Assembly (NCBI GenBank): GCA_964243295.1
Contig: CAXTEJ010000008.1
Span: forward strand, 27,295 to 91,294
Source of the DNA: CAXTEJ01 sp964243295
GTDB lineage: Bacteria; Actinomycetota; Actinomycetes; Actinomycetales; Angustibacteraceae
Reading direction: 5' to 3'
Length of the DNA: 64,000 bases
The notes below the pieces were generated by a model that saw only the letters and a list, made by a program, of their open reading frames with translations, did no database searches and had not been told where the DNA came from. Of the stretch, positions 60,942 to 64,000 are shown one piece after another. The translations under genes were made by a program, and so were the position numbers. The stretch's first letter is position 1, and each line of letters starts with the position of its first letter.

Positions 60942-62069
60942 GTGACCTTCAAGCCCCTTGGACGCCTGACCGGCGTCGCCCTCCTCGGCGCACTGGCCCT
61001 GACGGCCTGCGGCTCGGACGACACCACCGAGTCCGGCGCGACGACCACGCCGTCGGCTGGCGGCTCGAGCTCGGCCACCGCCGACTGCGGCACCGGCGAG
61101 CTCGCCGCCGAGGGCTCCTCGGCGCAGAAGAACGCCATCGAGGAGGCCATCTCCTCCTACACCGAGAAGTGCCCCGACGTGACGATCAACTACAACGCCA
61201 CCGGTTCGGGCACCGGCCGCAAGCAGTTCATCGCCGGCCAGGCCGCCTGGGCCGGCTCGGACTCCGCGCTCAAGACCGAAGACGTCGACGGCGTCGTCGA
61301 GCAGACCGCCGCCGACACCGCCTGCGGCTCGCCGGCGTGGAACATCCCGATGGTGACCGGCCCGATCTCGGTGCCGTTCAACGTCAAGGGCGTCGACAAG
61401 CTGGTGCTGACCCCCGAAGTCATGGCCAACATCTTCAGCGGCAAGATCAAGACCTGGAACGACCCGGCGATCAAGGCGATCAACGCCGACGCCAACCTCC
61501 CCGCCACGGCCATCAAGGTGTTCTTCCGCACCGGTGAGTCGGGCACCACCGAGAACTTCACCAAGTACCTCAAGGCCGCCGCGCCCGACGCCTGGACGGC
61601 GGAGAGCTCGCAGAAGTGGGCCGGCATCGGCGAGGGCCGCGACGGCTCCTCGGGCGTGGCCGACAGCGTCAAGAACACCGACGGCGGCATCACCTACGTC
61701 GAGCTGTCCTTCTCCAAGGACAACCAGCTCACCTACGCTCAGGTCGACAACGGCGCGGGCCCGGTCGAGCTGACCGGCGAGTCGGCCGGCAAGGCCGTCG
61801 CGGCCGCGACGGTGGCCGGGGAGGGCAACAACCTGGCGCTGAAGCTCGACTACACGACCAAGGCCCCGGGCGCCTACCCCATCGTCCTGGTGACCTACGA
61901 GATCGTCTGCTCCAAGAACAAGGACGCCGCCACGGGTACGGCGATCAAGTCGTTCCTGACCCACTTCTCCTCCCCCGAGGTGCAGACCTCGCTCGAGGAC
62001 ATCGGCTACGCCCCGCTGCCCAGCGAGGTCGAGACGAAGGTCCAGACCGCGATCGCTGCCCTGTCCTGA
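60942..62069 (+). CDS. pstS: Phosphate ABC transporter substrate-binding lipoprotein PstS
   Basis: PstS captures phosphate outside the membrane and delivers it to PstCA. The 375-residue lipoprotein has a signal ending in the lipobox LTAC with Cys23, a Ser/Thr-rich linker, then the PBP fold with phosphate-site pieces AAEGSSAQKNAIEEA, NATGSGTGRKQFI, SDSALK and RTGESGTTENFTKYL. The GTG at 60942 has an AGGAG ribosome-binding site and opens the signal peptide. It is preceded by a four-unit PHO box and followed by a strong hairpin that may let it be expressed above pstC. Confidence 0.95.
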   Translation: MTFKPLGRLTGVALLGALALTACGSDDTTESGATTTPSAGGSSSATADCGTGELAAEGSSAQKNAIEEAISSYTEKCPDVTINYNATGSGTGRKQFIAGQAAWAGSDSALKTEDVDGVVEQTAADTACGSPAWNIPMVTGPISVPFNVKGVDKLVLTPEVMANIFSGKIKTWNDPAIKAINADANLPATAIKVFFRTGESGTTENFTKYLKAAAPDAWTAESSQKWAGIGEGRDGSSGVADSVKNTDGGITYVELSFSKDNQLTYAQVDNGAGPVELTGESAGKAVAAATVAGEGNNLALKLDYTTKAPGAYPIVLVTYEIVCSKNKDAATGTAIKSFLTHFSSPEVQTSLEDIGYAPLPSEVETKVQTAIAALS

Positions 62070-62090
62070 TCTGCTCCACACTGGTGAGCG

Positions 62091-62131
62091 ACGACGCCCT
62101 GCCCGCGGCCCGGCCACGGGCAGGGCGTCGT
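62091..62131. terminator. Hairpin between pstS and pstC
   Basis: A perfect 15-bp stem (ACGACGCCCTGCCCG with its complement) and an 11-base loop begin 22 bp after the pstS stop. Partial termination here would give more binding protein than permease, which is usual for ABC uptake systems. Confidence 0.75.
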
Positions 62132-62180
62132 GCCGCCACCAGCTGCCGTCGACCAGCCATGCACAGCGAGAGGTGAGCCG

Positions 62181-63179
62181 ATGTCCTCAGTGACCGGGGT
62201 CTCCACCGTCGACACGGTCGGCGGCGGTGCCGAGCCGACCGGCGGCGGCACCGGCAGGTTCGCCGACCGCGCGTTCGCAGGGGCCGCGACCGGCGCCGGC
62301 GTCCTCGTGGTCGGCATCGTCACCCTGCTCGCCGTCTTCCTCATCAGCCAGGCGCTGCCCTCGCTGCTGGACGACAAGGTCAACTTCCTGACCTCGCAGG
62401 AGTGGAACGTCGACGACGTGAACAACCTGCGCTTCGGCATCGCCCAGCTGCTCTACACCACGATCGCGATCGCGGTCATGGCCATGGTGCTCGCCGTGCC
62501 GCTCGCCATCGGCGTCGCCCTGTTCCTCACGCAGTACGCCCCTCGGCGCCTCGCCACCCCGATGGCGTACATCATCGACCTGCTGGCCGCCGTCCCGTCG
62601 ATCATCTACGGCCTGTGGGGCCTGTCGGTCTTCGCCAAGCACGTCGGCGGCATCGGCACCTGGCTGCAGAACACGTTCGGCTGGGTCCCGCTGCTGAAGG
62701 AGACCGGCACCGGGGTGACGGGCAGCATCTTCGTCGCCGGCATCGTCGTCGCCATCATGATCCTGCCGATCGTCACCGCCATCTCCCGCGACGTCTTCAC
62801 CCAGACGCCGGCCGTGCACAAGGAGGCGGCCCTCGCGCTGGGCGCCACCCGCTGGGAGATGATCCGCACCACGGTGCTGCCCTACGGCCGCCCCGGCGTC
62901 ATCTCCGGGTCGATGCTCGGGCTCGGCCGAGCGCTCGGCGAGACCATCGCCATCACGATCATCGTCAGCGGGCTGAACTCGAGCTCGGCGTTCAACCTGT
63001 CGCTGTTCAACGGCGGCGAGACCTTCGCCTCCAAGATCGCCAACAACTCCGGCGAGTTCAGCAACCCCGCCAAGACCGGCGCCTTCATCGCCGCCGGGCT
63101 CGTGCTGTTCGTCCTCACCTTCGTGGTCAACGCGGCAGCGCGGGCCATCGTCGAGCGTCGGAAGGCCTTCACCGAATGA
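62181..63179 (+). CDS. pstC: Phosphate ABC transporter permease PstC
   Basis: This 332-residue inner-membrane permease has six or seven hydrophobic segments and the ABC-permease EAA loop (KEAALALGATRWEMIRTTVLP). FTQTPAVHKEAALAL and GRALGETIAITIIVSG are typical of PstC. The ATG at 62181 has a GAGAGGTGA ribosome-binding site. It overlaps pstA by 4 bp. Confidence 0.95.
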   Translation: MSSVTGVSTVDTVGGGAEPTGGGTGRFADRAFAGAATGAGVLVVGIVTLLAVFLISQALPSLLDDKVNFLTSQEWNVDDVNNLRFGIAQLLYTTIAIAVMAMVLAVPLAIGVALFLTQYAPRRLATPMAYIIDLLAAVPSIIYGLWGLSVFAKHVGGIGTWLQNTFGWVPLLKETGTGVTGSIFVAGIVVAIMILPIVTAISRDVFTQTPAVHKEAALALGATRWEMIRTTVLPYGRPGVISGSMLGLGRALGETIAITIIVSGLNSSSAFNLSLFNGGETFASKIANNSGEFSNPAKTGAFIAAGLVLFVLTFVVNAAARAIVERRKAFTE

Positions 63180-64000
63180 GCACCGTCGTCGACCTGCAGG
63201 CCGCGCCCACCGAGCCGCTGCTGATCACCAAGCCGTCCGGATCACGCGCGGTCAAGAACGTGCTGGCCACGGTGCTCGTGACCGTCGCGTTCGTCATCGC
63301 GCTCATCCCGCTGGTGTGGATCCTCTACACCGTCGTCCGCCGCGGCGCGGGGCTGCTGGCCAGCGCCGACTGGTGGCAGCAGTCGCAGCGCGGCATCACG
63401 ACCCGCCGCGAGGGCGGCGGTGCCTACCACGCGATCCTCGGCTCGCTGCTGCAGGCGGGCGTCACCGCGCTCATCTCGGTGCCGATCGGCGTGCTGACCG
63501 CCATCTACCTCATCGAGTACGGCCGCGGCCGGCTCGCCCGGCTGGTCAGCTTCATGGTCGACATCCTGACCGGCGTCCCCAGCATCGTCGCCGGCCTGTT
63601 CATCTACGCCGTGTGGGTCACCACCCTGGGCTTCCAGCGGGTCGGCTTCGCGGTCTCGCTGGCCCTGGTGCTGCTCATGGTGCCGGTCATCGTGCGGTCG
63701 ACCGAGGAGATGCTCAAGCTGGTGCCCAACGAGCTGCGGGAGGCGTCGTACGCGCTGGGCGTGCCCAAGTGGAAGACGATCCTCAGCATCGTGATCCCGA
63801 CCGCCCTGTCGGGCATCATCACCGGCATCATGCTGGGCGTCGCCCGGGTCATGGGTGAGACCGCGCCGCTGCTGATCCTCGGGCCCTACAACAGCTCGAT
63901 CGCCGCCGACCTGTTCAACGGCAACATGGCGACGCTGCCGACGATGATCAACGTCAACCGCTCCGACCTCGGCCTGCCGGCCGCCTACTCGATCGCGCGC
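63176..64000 (+). CDS. pstA: Phosphate ABC transporter permease PstA (partial, runs off the window)
   Basis: The first 275 codons of the gene are present; the 3' end is beyond the window. The protein has the PstA pattern: a first membrane helix (VTVAFVIALIPLVWILYTVV), RREGGGAYHAILGSLLQAG, YLIEYGRGRLARLV, VDILTGVPSIVAGLF and the EAA loop REASYALGVPKWKTILSIVIP-type segment followed by VARVMGETAPLL. Its ATG overlaps the pstC stop. The ATPase gene pstB is expected next. Confidence 0.94.
   Translation, partial: MSTVVDLQAAPTEPLLITKPSGSRAVKNVLATVLVTVAFVIALIPLVWILYTVVRRGAGLLASADWWQQSQRGITTRREGGGAYHAILGSLLQAGVTALISVPIGVLTAIYLIEYGRGRLARLVSFMVDILTGVPSIVAGLFIYAVWVTTLGFQRVGFAVSLALVLLMVPVIVRSTEEMLKLVPNELREASYALGVPKWKTILSIVIPTALSGIITGIMLGVARVMGETAPLLILGPYNSSIAADLFNGNMATLPTMINVNRSDLGLPAAYSIAR

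Overview
This window is very GC-rich DNA from an actinobacterium (class Actinomycetes). The markers are mycothiol genes (mshA, mshD), carD, senX3-regX3, a DUF2516 protein, a ppk1-mutT1 pair, an OmpR-type orphan regulator of the GlnR kind, and many GTG starts with 4-bp stop/start overlaps. Family level is uncertain; a Kineosporiaceae- or Micrococcales-like soil organism would fit. I see no rRNA, tRNA, CRISPR array, transposase or phage gene.

Layout. (a) 1-10.7 kb is a polyol-uptake block: the end of a 2-oxoacid dehydrogenase E2 gene, PTS enzyme I, a galactitol-type PTS (IIB, IIC, IIA), two tandem SorC-family regulators, a GutM-like protein, a glucitol/sorbitol-type PTS whose IIB and IIC domains are split and reordered, and a COG4091 dehydrogenase with a SAF domain. 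(b) 10.8-13.6 kb holds a normal ispD with a coupled zinc-ribbon gene, a degenerate ispD paralogue, a SnoaL-like gene and carD. (c) 13.8-24.0 kb is a core block whose order recalls M. tuberculosis Rv0486-Rv0491: lipoprotein, regX3, senX3, phoU, gpmA, a GDPD, a YbjN protein, mshA, and a GH31-family protein that seems to have lost its catalytic acids. A 32-bp repeat array in two opposed blocks lies between phoU and gpmA. (d) 24-31 kb holds a methyltransferase, a DacB-type carboxypeptidase with a (Pro-Thr)n linker, a TPR-GGDEF diguanylate cyclase, asparaginase, an LMW phosphatase, a cupin and DUF2516.

(e) 31.1-47.3 kb is an exopolysaccharide locus. It has GDP-mannose 4,6-dehydratase and GDP-fucose synthase, six glycosyltransferases, an acetyltransferase, an epimerase, a Wzx flippase, a Wzy-like polymerase and a priming phosphotransferase. 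Three genes sit between the last glycosyltransferase and the priming enzyme: an XRE regulator, an RsiG-like anti-sigma factor with both c-di-GMP-binding signatures intact, and a BKACE enzyme. (f) 47.4-53.1 kb holds ygfZ, a secreted protein, a nitrobindin with a 35-codon membrane peptide upstream, a GT-C membrane protein, an unknown membrane protein and a MoaD-like protein. (g) 53.3-64 kb is nitrogen, phosphate and thiol metabolism: the GlnR-like regulator, a secreted 5'-nucleotidase, mshD, ppk1, mutT1 and pstS-pstC-pstA (pstA cut by the window end).

How it works together. SenX3-RegX3, PhoU and PstSCA form the phosphate-sensing and uptake system. 11-bp-phased GTTCACC repeats precede both phoU/senX3 and pstS, so RegX3 probably controls both. 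The diguanylate cyclase and the RsiG-like protein suggest c-di-GMP control of a WhiG/FliA-type sigma factor, and the RsiG gene sits inside the polysaccharide locus. The left block predicts PTS uptake of one or two polyols followed by oxidation by an uncharacterised dehydrogenase.
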